From contig NZ_SOCE01000003.1 of assembly GCF_004365175.1 (NCBI RefSeq), positions 186,001 through 250,000 on the forward strand: a stretch of 64,000 bases of DNA. The letters run 5' to 3'. A program made the position numbers and the translations under genes. Shown here in pieces: positions 1 to 8,246 of this stretch. The notes beneath the pieces are model-generated. The model was not told where the DNA came from. It saw only the letters and a program-made list of their open reading frames with translations, and did not search any database. The stretch is from Kribbella voronezhensis (GTDB taxonomy: Bacteria; Actinomycetota; Actinomycetes; Propionibacteriales; Kribbellaceae). Within the stretch, counting starts at the first letter, position 1. Every line of letters begins with the position of its first letter.

Positions 1-849
1 GAAGGAGTGACCTGGGATCCGAGCCGGCAGGCGTTCCTGGTCGGGTCGCTCGCGACCGGCAGGATCGATGTGGTCGACCGTCGCGGCCGGTCGACGCGGT
101 TGGTGGACGAGGCGCCCGGGGTCTCGACGTTCGGGCTGCATGTCGACGCCGCGCGCAACCGACTCCTGGTGACGTACGCCGATATCGGCAACGGGGAGCA
201 GTCCTCGGAGGCGACCACATACCAGCAGTCCGGGGTGGCGATCTACAACCTGCGGACCGGGCGGCTGCAGCATCGGGTCGACCTGAACACGCCCGCGCTG
301 AACCCGGCGGGCGGCCGGCACGGGGTCAACGACCTCGCCGTCGACGGTCGCGGCAACGCCTATGTCACCGATCCCGCCGCGGACGCGATCTACCGGATCA
401 CGCCGCAGGGCAAGGCATCCGTGCTGGTCCGGGATGCCCGGCTGGCGAGCCGGACGATCGGGATGAACGGGATCGTCTGGGATCCGGCGGGCTACCTGCT
501 CGCGGTCCGGTACGACGTCGGCGCTTTGCTGAAGATCTCGCCGGCCGGTGCGATCACCGAAGTGAAGTTGCCCAAGGCATTGATCGGTGGTGACGGACTG
601 GCCTTGACGGCCGATCGCAAGTTGGTTGCCGTCACCAACAAGCTGGGGGCGCCCGGGGTCGAAGAGGTGACCGTGCTGCGGAGTACGGACAACTACCGCT
701 CGGCTCGGGTTGTCGCGGCGAAGGCGTGGCCGATCAGCGGTCCCACCACCGTGGCGCTCAGCCCGCACGGGATGTACGTGGTGAGCGGGCGGATCGACGT
801 CCTGGTGGCCGGCGGCCAGTCGAACGAATTCGACCTGTACCGGTTCTGA
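1..849 (+). CDS. SMP-30/NHL-type beta-propeller protein, 5' end missing
   Basis: The frame is open to the first base of the window and begins E-G-V-T-W-D-P, the usual opening of the first blade in SMP-30/gluconolactonase-like propellers. The gene therefore starts upstream and a signal peptide could be hidden there. About 280 residues are visible, with repeated blade-like stretches such as GVNDLAVDGRGNAYVTD (about 105-120) and GMNGIVWDPAGYLLAVRYD (about 155-173). No substrate is evident. Many actinobacterial relatives are secreted. It ends 49 nt before the RpiR regulator on the same strand, with an inverted repeat in the gap, so the two are probably not simply co-transcribed. The fold assignment is fairly firm; enzymatic activity is not shown. 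Confidence 0.7.
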   Translation, partial: EGVTWDPSRQAFLVGSLATGRIDVVDRRGRSTRLVDEAPGVSTFGLHVDAARNRLLVTYADIGNGEQSSEATTYQQSGVAIYNLRTGRLQHRVDLNTPALNPAGGRHGVNDLAVDGRGNAYVTDPAADAIYRITPQGKASVLVRDARLASRTIGMNGIVWDPAGYLLAVRYDVGALLKISPAGAITEVKLPKALIGGDGLALTADRKLVAVTNKLGAPGVEEVTVLRSTDNYRSARVVAAKAWPISGPTTVALSPHGMYVVSGRIDVLVAGGQSNEFDLYRF

Positions 850-856
850 TGCTGTG

Positions 857-883
857 AACTGTTGACAGCTGGCGTCGACAGTT
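857..883. promoter_or_regulatory. Near-perfect inverted repeat, probable RpiR operator overlapping the promoter
   Basis: AACTGTTGAC, 7-nt spacer, GTCGACAGTT: the arms match at 9 of 10 positions. The left arm contains TTGACA (862-867), a consensus -35 hexamer, and GAGAAT at 886-891 is a plausible -10 after an 18-bp spacer. Transcription would start near the ATG at 899, suggesting a leaderless mRNA. A repeat covering the -35 box and lying just upstream of a regulator gene is typical of autorepression. Confidence 0.6.
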
Positions 884-898
884 TTGAGAATCATTCAC

Positions 899-1774
899 AT
901 GAATGCTGGCGAGCCGGTAGGTCTCGAAGCCCGGATCCACGGCTTGCTGCCGGGGCTGAGTCCGGCTCAACGGCAGGTCGCCGACGAGGTACTGCGGGAT
1001 CCGGCCGCCGCGGCCTCGTCGACGATCGGTGAGCTGGCGGCCCGCTGCGGTACCTCGTTGCCGAGCGTCACCCGCTTCTGCCTGGCCCTCGGACTCAGCG
1101 GTTACGCCGAGCTCAGGCTGGCGCTGGCGGCCGAAAGCGGACGGTCCAGTGCGAGCTGGGAGCTGGGTACCGGGGGAGAGGTCGGCGCGGACGACAGCCT
1201 GGACGACGTACTGCGTACCCTCCTGCGGGCCGACACCCGCGCACTGGAGGACACCGTCGCCGAGCTGGACGTCCGTGCTCTCGGGCAGGCGGTCCGGGCC
1301 GTCTCCGACGCCAGACGGATCGACCTGTACGCCGTGGGCGGGTCGGCCACCGTCGCGGAGGACCTGCGGTTGCGGCTACACCGGATCGGTCGCAGTGCGA
1401 ACTGCTGGAGCGACGTGCACAACGCGTTGACGAGTGCGGCACTGCTCGGCGCCGGCGACGTCGCGATCGGCCTGTCGCACAGTGGCGAGACGGTCGAGGT
1501 ACTGGAGCCGCTGGTGCGAGCCCGGAGTCAGGGCGCGCGAACCGTTGCCATCACCAACTATCCGAGGTCACCGATCGCGCGGGCGGCGGACGTCGTCCTG
1601 ATCACGGCCGCGCGGGACGTCACCTTCCGGACCGGTGGTCTGTCCGGGCGGCATGCGCAGATGATCGTGCTCGACGCGCTGTACATCGGAGTTGCTCAGC
1701 GCGACTACTCCTTGGCTGAGCAGGCCTTCGACGTCACGGCCGACGCTGTCGCGGCGCATCGGGTCCAGCGCTGA
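899..1774 (+). CDS. MurR/RpiR family transcriptional regulator (HTH + SIS)
   Basis: A 291-residue protein with the two-domain RpiR layout. An N-terminal helix-turn-helix (about 10-80) contains GELAARCGTSLPSVTRF, and a C-terminal SIS phosphosugar-binding domain (about 125-255) contains YAVGGSA and GLSHSGETVEV. Such proteins bind sugar phosphates and repress or activate sugar and amino-sugar catabolism. I chose the ATG at 899 over an in-frame TTG at 884 because a promoter and operator (857-883) end just before it. No sugar catabolic gene is adjacent, so the target is unknown; autoregulation is likely. The 3' end overlaps the convergent citrate synthase-like gene by 41 nt. Confidence 0.85.
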   Translation: MNAGEPVGLEARIHGLLPGLSPAQRQVADEVLRDPAAAASSTIGELAARCGTSLPSVTRFCLALGLSGYAELRLALAAESGRSSASWELGTGGEVGADDSLDDVLRTLLRADTRALEDTVAELDVRALGQAVRAVSDARRIDLYAVGGSATVAEDLRLRLHRIGRSANCWSDVHNALTSAALLGAGDVAIGLSHSGETVEVLEPLVRARSQGARTVAITNYPRSPIARAADVVLITAARDVTFRTGGLSGRHAQMIVLDALYIGVAQRDYSLAEQAFDVTADAVAAHRVQR

Positions 1775-2924
1775 TCGGCAGACCCGTGTAGATGCCGGCG
1801 GCGCGGAAACGCAGGCCTGGTTCGGCGTACTCCTCCAGGGCGTGGGCCGTCCAGCCGATGATCCGCGCGATGGCGAACAGCGCCTCGCCGGCGTCCGGCC
1901 GGAAGCTGTGGGCGTGCATCATCGCGGCAATGGCGAGATCGCTGTTGGGGAACCCGGGCACCTTCTCCGTGAGCTCCTGGATGCTGTGCAGAACGGGGCT
2001 GTCGGCAAGCAGTTCGAACAGCGCCTCCGCGCGGGGGTCGCGCTGCTGATAGATGCGATGGCCGAACCCGGGCACCGGCTCACCCGACCGCAACTGATCC
2101 GACAATGCCTCGACGGGATCCTGCAGCGCTCGTTCGAGGAACTTGTAGGCCAACGTCGTCGCGGCCCCGTGGTAGTGGCCGTCCAGAGCGCCGAGGCCGG
2201 CCGACACCACGGAGTACAGGTTGGCGCGTGCGCTCGCCGCGACTCGGGCAGCGATCGTGGAGACGGCCAGTCCGTGGTCTGCCAAGAGGATCAAGGCAGC
2301 ATCCAGTACTGCGGGTTGCGGGGGTTGCGTGCTGACCTTCGGCCACAGTCGGGCGCCCAGCGTGCCCGCTGTGGTTTCACCGGGCAGTGCATCGACCAGT
2401 ACGCCGAGGAGGCGGCTCGCGGCCGTCATGACGGACTCCGGTGCGAGCCCGAATCGCAGCGGGTCTCCAGCGCCCAGTACTGCGACGGCGATCCGCAACT
2501 GGTCCGTCATGCGCGCACTCGATGGCGCTACGTTCATCGCAGCACGAGCGAGCGCCACTGACTCCGGGGGAGCGGGGAAGGAGTCCTGCTCTGTCAGCTC
2601 GCCCGTCCACAGCAGGTGTGCGACGGACTCGACCGTGCTGGTGGTCGCCAGCTCGCGGGCGAGGCGGCCGCGGTAGTACAGCTCGTCGTCCTGCAGCAGG
2701 CTGAGCTCTGTCTCGATCCGCTCGACCACACCGGGGTGTTCGACACTCCGGCTGGCGAGCCGCTCCACGTCGGCTGCCGCGAAGAGGCTGCCGCGTCGGC
2801 CGCGAGCTCGAACGCTGGTGAGCTGCCCCCGGCTGACGTAGGCGTAGATCGTCTCGGGCTTCACGTTGAGCCGACGGGCGACCTCTGCCGTCGTCAGGTA
2901 ATTCTCGTCACTCTGCTCTGCCAT
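1734..2924 (-). CDS. Citrate synthase-family protein with N-terminal DNA-binding domain
   Basis: A 396-residue protein. Residues about 10-57 form an excisionase/MerR-like helix-turn-helix (LTTAEVARRLNVKPETIYAY). The remainder is a citrate synthase fold, with GHYHGAATT and GFGHRIYQQRDPRAEAL matching the two active-site histidine motifs and FPNSDLAIAAM near the site of the catalytic aspartate. The large domain is degenerate around the first histidine motif compared with true citrate synthases. It lies divergent to an ordinary citrate synthase across 75 bp containing an inverted repeat. The likely role is a metabolite-responsive regulator, or an enzyme that also binds DNA, controlling that gene. 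Activity cannot be decided from sequence. Confidence 0.8.
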   Translation of the reverse strand: MAEQSDENYLTTAEVARRLNVKPETIYAYVSRGQLTSVRARGRRGSLFAAADVERLASRSVEHPGVVERIETELSLLQDDELYYRGRLARELATTSTVESVAHLLWTGELTEQDSFPAPPESVALARAAMNVAPSSARMTDQLRIAVAVLGAGDPLRFGLAPESVMTAASRLLGVLVDALPGETTAGTLGARLWPKVSTQPPQPAVLDAALILLADHGLAVSTIAARVAASARANLYSVVSAGLGALDGHYHGAATTLAYKFLERALQDPVEALSDQLRSGEPVPGFGHRIYQQRDPRAEALFELLADSPVLHSIQELTEKVPGFPNSDLAIAAMMHAHSFRPDAGEALFAIARIIGWTAHALEEYAEPGLRFRAAGIYTGLPISAGPDAPRQRRP

Positions 2925-2951
2925 CCACCGCTCCGCGAGTCGCTCACATTG

Positions 2952-2984
2952 ACTGGATCAACATTGACAATACTTGATTCCAGT
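2952..2984. promoter_or_regulatory. Inverted repeat in divergent citrate synthase promoter region
   Basis: ACTGGATCAA (2952-2961) and TTGATTCCAGT (2974-2984) are inverted copies differing by one inserted T, separated by 12 nt that include TTGACA (2964-2969). The 75-bp gap serves both divergent genes, so a factor bound here could control both. The HTH-citrate synthase encoded next to it is the obvious candidate. Confidence 0.5.
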
Positions 2985-2999
2985 TCAAGTCTGAGACTC

Positions 3000-4166
3000 A
3001 TGTCAATCTCACTGGAAAGCCCGGTCGACGGACCGATCGAAGTACCCGCGGGCCTGCGCAACGTCGTGGTGACCGAGACCCGGCTCGGCGACGTCCGCGG
3101 CGACGAGGGTTTCTACCACTACCGGCAGTACTCCGCCATCGACCTGGCGCGCTCGAAGACCGTCGAGGACGTCTGGTTCCTGTTGTTCGAGGGGCGGCTG
3201 CCGGATGCTGCCGAGCGTGCCGGCTTCCTGGCCGAGCTCGCGCCACTACGGGTGCTGCCGACCGAAGTACAGGCTGTTCTTCCTGCGATCGCGGCCGCAG
3301 GATCGGCGTTCAATCCGCTGGCCGGCTTGCGTACCGCGCTGTCGCTGCTGGCCGCGGCTCGTGAGTTGCCGCCGCTGTGGGATGCCGATCCGGCTCGGCG
3401 GAAGGCCGACGCGATGCTTGTCTGCGCGGTGACGCCGACGATTCTGGCCGCGCTGTACCGGTTGCGCGCCGGGTTGGAGCCGTTGGAGCCTCGTGAGGAG
3501 TTGGGTGCCGCGGCTCAGTGGTTGTATCTCGTCACCGGCGAGGCGCCGGACGCGACGAAGACCCGGGCGATCGAGCACTACCTGATCTCGACCATCGACC
3601 ACGGTTTCAACGCGTCGACCTTCACCGCGCGGGTGATCGCGTCGACCGGTGCCGACGTGGTGTCGGCCGTAGCCGGGGCGATCGGTGCGTTCTCGGGACC
3701 GCTGCACGGTGGCGCGCCCGATCGCGCGCTGGCCAGCCTGGACGAGATCGGTACGCCGGATCGGATCGACGCATGGGTCCGGGCAAAGGTGAGTTCCGGG
3801 GACCGGATCATGGGCTTCGGGCACGCGGTCTACCGCACCGAGGACCCGCGGTCGTTGATGCTGCGCGACATCGCGCGAGAGCTCAGCGGTGACCTGGTCG
3901 ACTTCGCCACGACCGTGGAGCAGCGCATCGTCGAGGTGCTCGCCGAGCTCAAGCCCGGCCGCAACCTCTATGCGAACGTCGAGTTCTACGCCGGCGTGGT
4001 GATGTCCCTGTGCGGCCTGCCGCGCGAACTGTTCACGCCGACCTTCGCGGTCAGCCGGGTGATCGGCTGGAGCGCCAACATCCTCGAACAGGCCGGTACG
4101 TCGAAGATCATCCGGCCGTCCGCCCGCTACGTCGGTGAAGCCCCTCCGGTGCCCGTCCCCGCCTAG
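3000..4166 (+). CDS. Citrate synthase (type II/2-methylcitrate synthase-like)
   Basis: A 388-residue protein. It catalyses condensation of acetyl-CoA (or propionyl-CoA in methylcitrate synthases) with oxaloacetate in the cytosol. It carries GPLHGGAPD and IMGFGHAVYRTEDPRS, the two histidine motifs. The position of the usual catalytic Asp (NVDFY in most enzymes) reads NVEFYAGVVM, with Glu. The C-terminal VSRVIGWSANILEQ is also family-typical. The ATG at 3000 follows an almost RBS-free leader, suggesting leaderless translation. The stop overlaps the convergent monooxygenase stop within a CTAG tetramer. Citrate versus methylcitrate specificity cannot be settled; no prpB or prpD is nearby. Confidence 0.88.
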   Translation: MSISLESPVDGPIEVPAGLRNVVVTETRLGDVRGDEGFYHYRQYSAIDLARSKTVEDVWFLLFEGRLPDAAERAGFLAELAPLRVLPTEVQAVLPAIAAAGSAFNPLAGLRTALSLLAAARELPPLWDADPARRKADAMLVCAVTPTILAALYRLRAGLEPLEPREELGAAAQWLYLVTGEAPDATKTRAIEHYLISTIDHGFNASTFTARVIASTGADVVSAVAGAIGAFSGPLHGGAPDRALASLDEIGTPDRIDAWVRAKVSSGDRIMGFGHAVYRTEDPRSLMLRDIARELSGDLVDFATTVEQRIVEVLAELKPGRNLYANVEFYAGVVMSLCGLPRELFTPTFAVSRVIGWSANILEQAGTSKIIRPSARYVGEAPPVPVPA

Positions 4167-5611
4167 GCGGCTTGTTTGAAGCGCATCGAGCCGTCGGTCA
4201 GGGAGGTGTAGCGCAGGGAGAGGAAGTCGCGCGGGTAGTTCTGCCGGAGCCGCCAGGGGCCGTAGGAGCCCTGGCGGGGGAGGAGGTTCGCGGCGCGGCG
4301 GATGTAGCCCGAGGACAGGTCGACCACAGGTCGCGGCGGAGCGTCGTACTCGCTCGCGTCGATCTCCGGGACGCAGATGCTGGTGCCGGTGCGCTCCAGG
4401 TGGTTCAGCAGCCGGCAGACGTACTGCGAGGTGAGGTCGGAGCGCAGGGTCCACGAGTTGTTGGTGTAGCCGATGCACCAGGCGAGGTTCGGGACGCCGC
4501 TGAGCATCATGCCCTTGTAGACGAAGGTGTCGTGCGGGTCGACCGGCCGGCCGTCGACGGTCAGCTTGATCTTGCCGAGGGCAACCATTTGCAGGCCGGT
4601 CGCGGTCACCACCAGCTCGGCCCGGAGTTCGTCGCCGGAGCGCAGCCGGATGCCGGCCGGGGTGAAGGTCTCGATCTCGTCGGTGACCACCGACGCCGTA
4701 CCGGCTCGCAATGCCTCGAACAGGTCCGCGTCCGGGACCAGGCAGAGCCGCTGATCCCACGGCTTGTACCGCGGGGTGAAGTGCGGGTCCGCCGGGATGT
4801 GCGCCGGGAGTTGCTTGGCGACCGTGCTGTTGAGCAACCAGGCGGCGTGGGCCGGCCACTTCCGGAAGGCGGCGTAGACGGCCGAGCTGAACGCGACGTT
4901 CTTCGTCCTGATCAACCTGTGCGCGAGCTTCTCCGGCAGCAGTTGCCGAAGCTTGTCCGAGAAGGCGTCGTGGGCCGGCCGGGACGCGACATAACTCGGG
5001 GTGCGCTGCAGCATCGTGACGTGCGCGGCGTCGGGGGCCATCGCCGGCACCAGGGTCACCGCGGTCGCACCGCTGCCGATCACCACGACCCGCTTGCCTG
5101 TGTAGTCGAGGTCCTTCGGCCAGTGCTGCGGATGCACCACGGTGCCTTCGAAGCTGTCGAGGCCGGGGAAGGCCACCTGATACCCGGAGTCGTAGTCGTA
5201 GTAGCCGGTGCAGACATAGAGGAAGGAGCAGGTGTACGACTCCTGATTCGTCTCCACGGTCCAGAGCGCATCCGCCGACGACCACGACGCCCGTACTACG
5301 TGGCGCCCGAACCGGATGTGCTTGTCGATCCCGTAGGTGGCAGCGGTCTCGTGCAGGTACTCCAGGATCGACGGGCCGTCGGCGATCGCCTTGGCCGCGG
5401 TCCACGGATGGAACGGGAAGCCGAGCGTGAACATGTCGGAGTCCGAGCGGATGCCCGGATAGCGGAAGAGGTCCCAGGTGCCGCCGAGGTCGTCCCGGCC
5501 CTCGAGGACGGCGTACGAGCGGCTGGGAGCCTGGGTCTGCAGCCGGTAGGCGGCGCCGATGCCGGACAGGCCGGCGCCGACGATCAGAACGTCCAGGTGC
5601 TCTCTTCGCAT
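4163..5611 (-). CDS. Flavin-containing (Baeyer-Villiger-type) monooxygenase
   Basis: A 482-residue enzyme using FAD, NADPH and O2. An N-terminal Rossmann motif GAGLSG (about 12-17) binds FAD, a second GSGATAVT binds NADPH, and FEGTVVHPQHWPKD matches the FxGxxxHxxxWP fingerprint of Baeyer-Villiger and related monooxygenases. The start at MRREHLDVLIVGAG puts the FAD motif at the usual place; upstream in-frame codons add only non-conserved residues. It is divergent from the DGPF/ECF42 pair, and the sigma promoter at 5636-5662 lies in the shared gap but points the other way. The natural substrate is unknown. Confidence 0.85.
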   Translation of the reverse strand: MRREHLDVLIVGAGLSGIGAAYRLQTQAPSRSYAVLEGRDDLGGTWDLFRYPGIRSDSDMFTLGFPFHPWTAAKAIADGPSILEYLHETAATYGIDKHIRFGRHVVRASWSSADALWTVETNQESYTCSFLYVCTGYYDYDSGYQVAFPGLDSFEGTVVHPQHWPKDLDYTGKRVVVIGSGATAVTLVPAMAPDAAHVTMLQRTPSYVASRPAHDAFSDKLRQLLPEKLAHRLIRTKNVAFSSAVYAAFRKWPAHAAWLLNSTVAKQLPAHIPADPHFTPRYKPWDQRLCLVPDADLFEALRAGTASVVTDEIETFTPAGIRLRSGDELRAELVVTATGLQMVALGKIKLTVDGRPVDPHDTFVYKGMMLSGVPNLAWCIGYTNNSWTLRSDLTSQYVCRLLNHLERTGTSICVPEIDASEYDAPPRPVVDLSSGYIRRAANLLPRQGSYGPWRLRQNYPRDFLSLRYTSLTDGSMRFKQAA

Positions 5612-5635
5612 GATCGAGATTATCCCGGTCGGTCC

Positions 5636-5662
5636 TGTCGATTCCGCTCGCGGTCGTTCGTC
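5636..5662 (+). promoter_or_regulatory. ECF42-type promoter upstream of the DGPF gene
   Basis: TGTCGA (5636-5641), 17-bp spacer, CGTC (5659-5662), about 40 nt before the DGPF start. This matches the promoter pattern I recall for ECF42 sigma factors (TGTCGA at -35, CGA/TC at -10). The downstream operon encodes exactly that sigma group, so autoregulation is expected. Confidence 0.65.
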
Positions 5663-5703
5663 AGCAAGATGTCCAGTACAAACCCCAGACAAGGGAGCCA
5701 GCG

Positions 5704-6072
5704 ATGGCGCAGTACGTGTTCTTGCTGTTCGACACCGAAGAGTTCTACGACAACGTCACGCCCGAGGGCTGGCAGGAGGCGATGAAGTTGCACACCGCCT
5801 TCTCGGAGGCGGTCGAGGCGGCCGGTGCCAGCATTCTCGGTGGAGCGGCGCTGGAGAAGTCGTCCACGGCGAGCACGGTGAAGCAGGGCAGCGGCGAGCC
5901 GTTGGTCACGGACGGGCCGTTCATCGAGACCAAGGAGGCCCTCGGCGGGTTCTACATCATCGACGCGAAGGATCTCGACCAGGCGCTCGCACTGGCCAAG
6001 CTCTGCCCGTCGAACAACGTCGAGGTCCGTCCGGTGATGGACACGTCGGACGGTTCGGCACCGCCGGCGTGA
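5704..6072 (+). CDS. DGPF/YCII-domain protein paired with ECF sigma factor
   Basis: A 122-residue protein of the YCII superfamily with the DGPF signature in VTDGPFIETKEALGGFYII (about 68-87). The fold is a small ferredoxin-like dimer; the biochemical role is unknown, though DGPF genes are the standard partners and targets of ECF42 sigma factors. The RBS AAGGGAG precedes the ATG. The stop TGA overlaps the GTG start of the sigma gene, implying translational coupling. An ECF42-like promoter lies upstream. Confidence 0.88.
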   Translation: MAQYVFLLFDTEEFYDNVTPEGWQEAMKLHTAFSEAVEAAGASILGGAALEKSSTASTVKQGSGEPLVTDGPFIETKEALGGFYIIDAKDLDQALALAKLCPSNNVEVRPVMDTSDGSAPPA

Positions 6073-7295
6073 CGTCTGCGCGGGAGATTGCGCGGGTCGT
6101 GGACGAGGCGCACCGTGGGCATTGGTCCACGGTGCTGGCCTCCACCGTGCGGCTGACCCGGGATCTCGATCTGGCCGAGGACTGCACCCAGGACGCTTTC
6201 GTCCAGGCGCTGCGGACCTGGCCGGACGGGATCCCGGCCAACCAGGCCGGTTGGCTCACCACGGTCGCCCGGCGGTTCGCGCTCGACCGGCTGCGGCGGG
6301 AGACGACCCTGCGGCGGAAGTTGCCGCTGCTGATCGAGGATGCGGTCTCGCCGGACGACGTCGAGCAGCCGACCGATCCGCTCCGGCTGGTGTTCACCTG
6401 CTGTCACCCGGCCCTGGCGCGCGACTCGCAGGTGGCGCTGACCCTACGGTTGATCTGCGGGCTGACCACGCGTGAGGTGGCGGCCGGGTTGCTGATCAGC
6501 GAAGCGACGGCGGCCGCGCGGATCACCAGGGCGAAAAAGAAGATCGCGGCCGCAAGCATCCCGTACCGGATCCCGGCCGACGAGGAACTGCCCGAGCGTC
6601 TCGACGTGGTGCTGACCGTGGTGCAGTTGGTCTACACCGCCGGGCACGTGGCAGCAGGCCCCGAGCTGACCCGGGCCGATCTGACCGGGCGGGCGCTGGA
6701 GTTGGCGGGATTGCTGGTGAGGCTGATGCCGAACGAGCCGGAACCCCAAGCGTTGCTGGGGTTGCTGCAGATGACGCAGGCTCGCGGTGACGCCCGGCTC
6801 AGCGAAGACGGCGAGTTGGTGCTGTTGGCCGATCAGGACCGCTCGCGATGGGACGTGCGGCTCCTGGCCGAAGGGGTTTCGCGGGCGACAGCCGCGTTGC
6901 AGCGGGGGCACGGACGATTCGCCCTGCAGGCTGCGGTCGCCGGGCTGCATGTGACCGCTCCGTCGTGGGAGCAGACGGACTGGCATCAGGTGGTCCGGAT
7001 GTACGACGCGATGCTGGTCAGCTGGCCGTCCCCGATCGTCGCCCTGAATCGGGCAGCCGCGCACAGCCTGGTCCCGGGCGCCGACCTGACCGCCGTCCTC
7101 GCCGAACTGGATGCCTTGGGCAACGAACCCGCGCTGAAGTCGTACGGCTACCTGCCGGCCGCGCGAGCCGACGTGCTGGCTCGCCTGGGACGCAGGGAGG
7201 CGGCCGTCGCGGCGTACGACGAAGCGATCGCCCTGACCGTCAACGGAGCCGAGCAACGGTTCCTCCGACGCCGCCGCGCCGCTCTCGCGGAGTGA
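6069..7295 (+). CDS. ECF42-type RNA polymerase sigma factor with C-terminal extension
   Basis: A 408-residue sigma factor, about twice the length of a minimal ECF protein. Region 2 is at about 10-80 (DLDLAEDCTQDAFVQALRTW) and region 4 at about 120-170 (LICGLTTREVAAGLLISEAT). A helical C-terminal extension of over 200 residues (about 185-408) includes ending repeats such as GYLPAARADVLARLGR. The long TPR-like tail and lack of an anti-sigma gene are characteristic of ECF42, where the tail itself is needed for activity. The GTG at 6069 overlaps the DGPF stop. The signal that activates this group is unknown. Confidence 0.88.
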   Translation: MTSAREIARVVDEAHRGHWSTVLASTVRLTRDLDLAEDCTQDAFVQALRTWPDGIPANQAGWLTTVARRFALDRLRRETTLRRKLPLLIEDAVSPDDVEQPTDPLRLVFTCCHPALARDSQVALTLRLICGLTTREVAAGLLISEATAAARITRAKKKIAAASIPYRIPADEELPERLDVVLTVVQLVYTAGHVAAGPELTRADLTGRALELAGLLVRLMPNEPEPQALLGLLQMTQARGDARLSEDGELVLLADQDRSRWDVRLLAEGVSRATAALQRGHGRFALQAAVAGLHVTAPSWEQTDWHQVVRMYDAMLVSWPSPIVALNRAAAHSLVPGADLTAVLAELDALGNEPALKSYGYLPAARADVLARLGRREAAVAAYDEAIALTVNGAEQRFLRRRRAALAE

Positions 7296-7322
7296 CCTGC
7301 GGATCGTGTTGACTGGATCGTC

Positions 7323-8246
7323 GTGTCGTCATCGAGTGAGTTCTTCCAGTCGTACGCCGTCGGCCCCATCGAGCCGATCGGTCAGGGCATGGAGGGCGCG
7401 GTCTTCGATCTGGGCGGCGACCTGGTCGGGAAGACGTGGTTCCACCGGTCGGCGGCAGAGGTTCGTCCGCTGCAGGCCTTCCTGCTGGAGCTGAGCAGCC
7501 AGCGGCTGCCGTTCAGGACGCCGGAGATCCGCGCTGTCGGTGAAGTCGACGGTCGAGCCGTCAGCGTCGAGGTGAAGCTCGCCGGTACGCCGCTACGAGC
7601 CGCGCTCGAGTCCGGACTGATCGGCCTGCCGGACGCGCTGGACCTCTTCGTCGGCCTGGTCGCCGCGCTCGCCACCACCTCCGCGGGCGAAGCGACGAAG
7701 GCATTGCCGGTCATCAGTGCGTCCGAGCCCTTCTGGCCACCTTCACCCGCCACGCCGCCCGAGTTGGTCTGGGGGCATGCGCTGGCCGAGTTGGTGTTGC
7801 GGCGGAGCCTGGCGGGGCGTCCGTTCCTTTCGGCGGACGTCGACGGGTTCGACGAACTCGTGGAGCGCGTCGTCGGCCGGCTTCGGGAGATCGTCGTCGA
7901 CGAGCCGAGCATCGTTCACGGCGACATCTGTCAGCCGAACGTGCTGGTCAACGCGGCGGGGGAGGTCGCTCTGCTCGACTGGGGTTTCCTCACGACCGCC
8001 GGCGACAACACCTTCGATGCCGCGACCGCCGCCGGCTTCTTCGAGATGTACGGCCCGGATGCCGAGAGCCTGGACGCCGAGCTCCTGGCGCGCTTCGAGA
8101 AGCTCGGGCACCCGCTGGATCGCATGCACCTCTATCGGGTCGCCTACGCCATCATCACGGCGACGATCTACAGCCCGGACGCTCGCGACGGGCATTACCA
8201 GTGGTGCCTGCGCGACCTGACGAAGTTTGGCCCGACCATCAGGTGA
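7323..8246 (+). CDS. Aminoglycoside phosphotransferase-like kinase
   Basis: A 307-residue protein of the APH/choline kinase superfamily. The catalytic loop IVHGDICQPNVLV (about 199-211; His, Asp and Asn of the HxDxxxxN motif) is followed by LLDWGF, which holds the metal-binding Asp. The N-terminal lobe begins with a glycine-rich stretch, IGQGMEGAVFDLGGDLVGK. The substrate is unknown; members phosphorylate antibiotics, sugars or other small molecules, and the family alone does not imply resistance. GTG start, 27 nt after the sigma gene. The 3' end overlaps the convergent GNAT-Nudix gene by 8 nt. Confidence 0.75.
   Translation: MSSSSEFFQSYAVGPIEPIGQGMEGAVFDLGGDLVGKTWFHRSAAEVRPLQAFLLELSSQRLPFRTPEIRAVGEVDGRAVSVEVKLAGTPLRAALESGLIGLPDALDLFVGLVAALATTSAGEATKALPVISASEPFWPPSPATPPELVWGHALAELVLRRSLAGRPFLSADVDGFDELVERVVGRLREIVVDEPSIVHGDICQPNVLVNAAGEVALLDWGFLTTAGDNTFDAATAAGFFEMYGPDAESLDAELLARFEKLGHPLDRMHLYRVAYAIITATIYSPDARDGHYQWCLRDLTKFGPTIR

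Noticed and set aside
3246-5405. 719-aa open frame antisense/alternative to citrate synthase and monooxygenase
   Set aside because: Arg/Pro-rich, no motif, fully overlapped by two well-supported genes.
7323-8246. Antibiotic resistance gene
   Set aside because: APH-like fold alone does not show resistance; no close match to a named resistance enzyme is visible.
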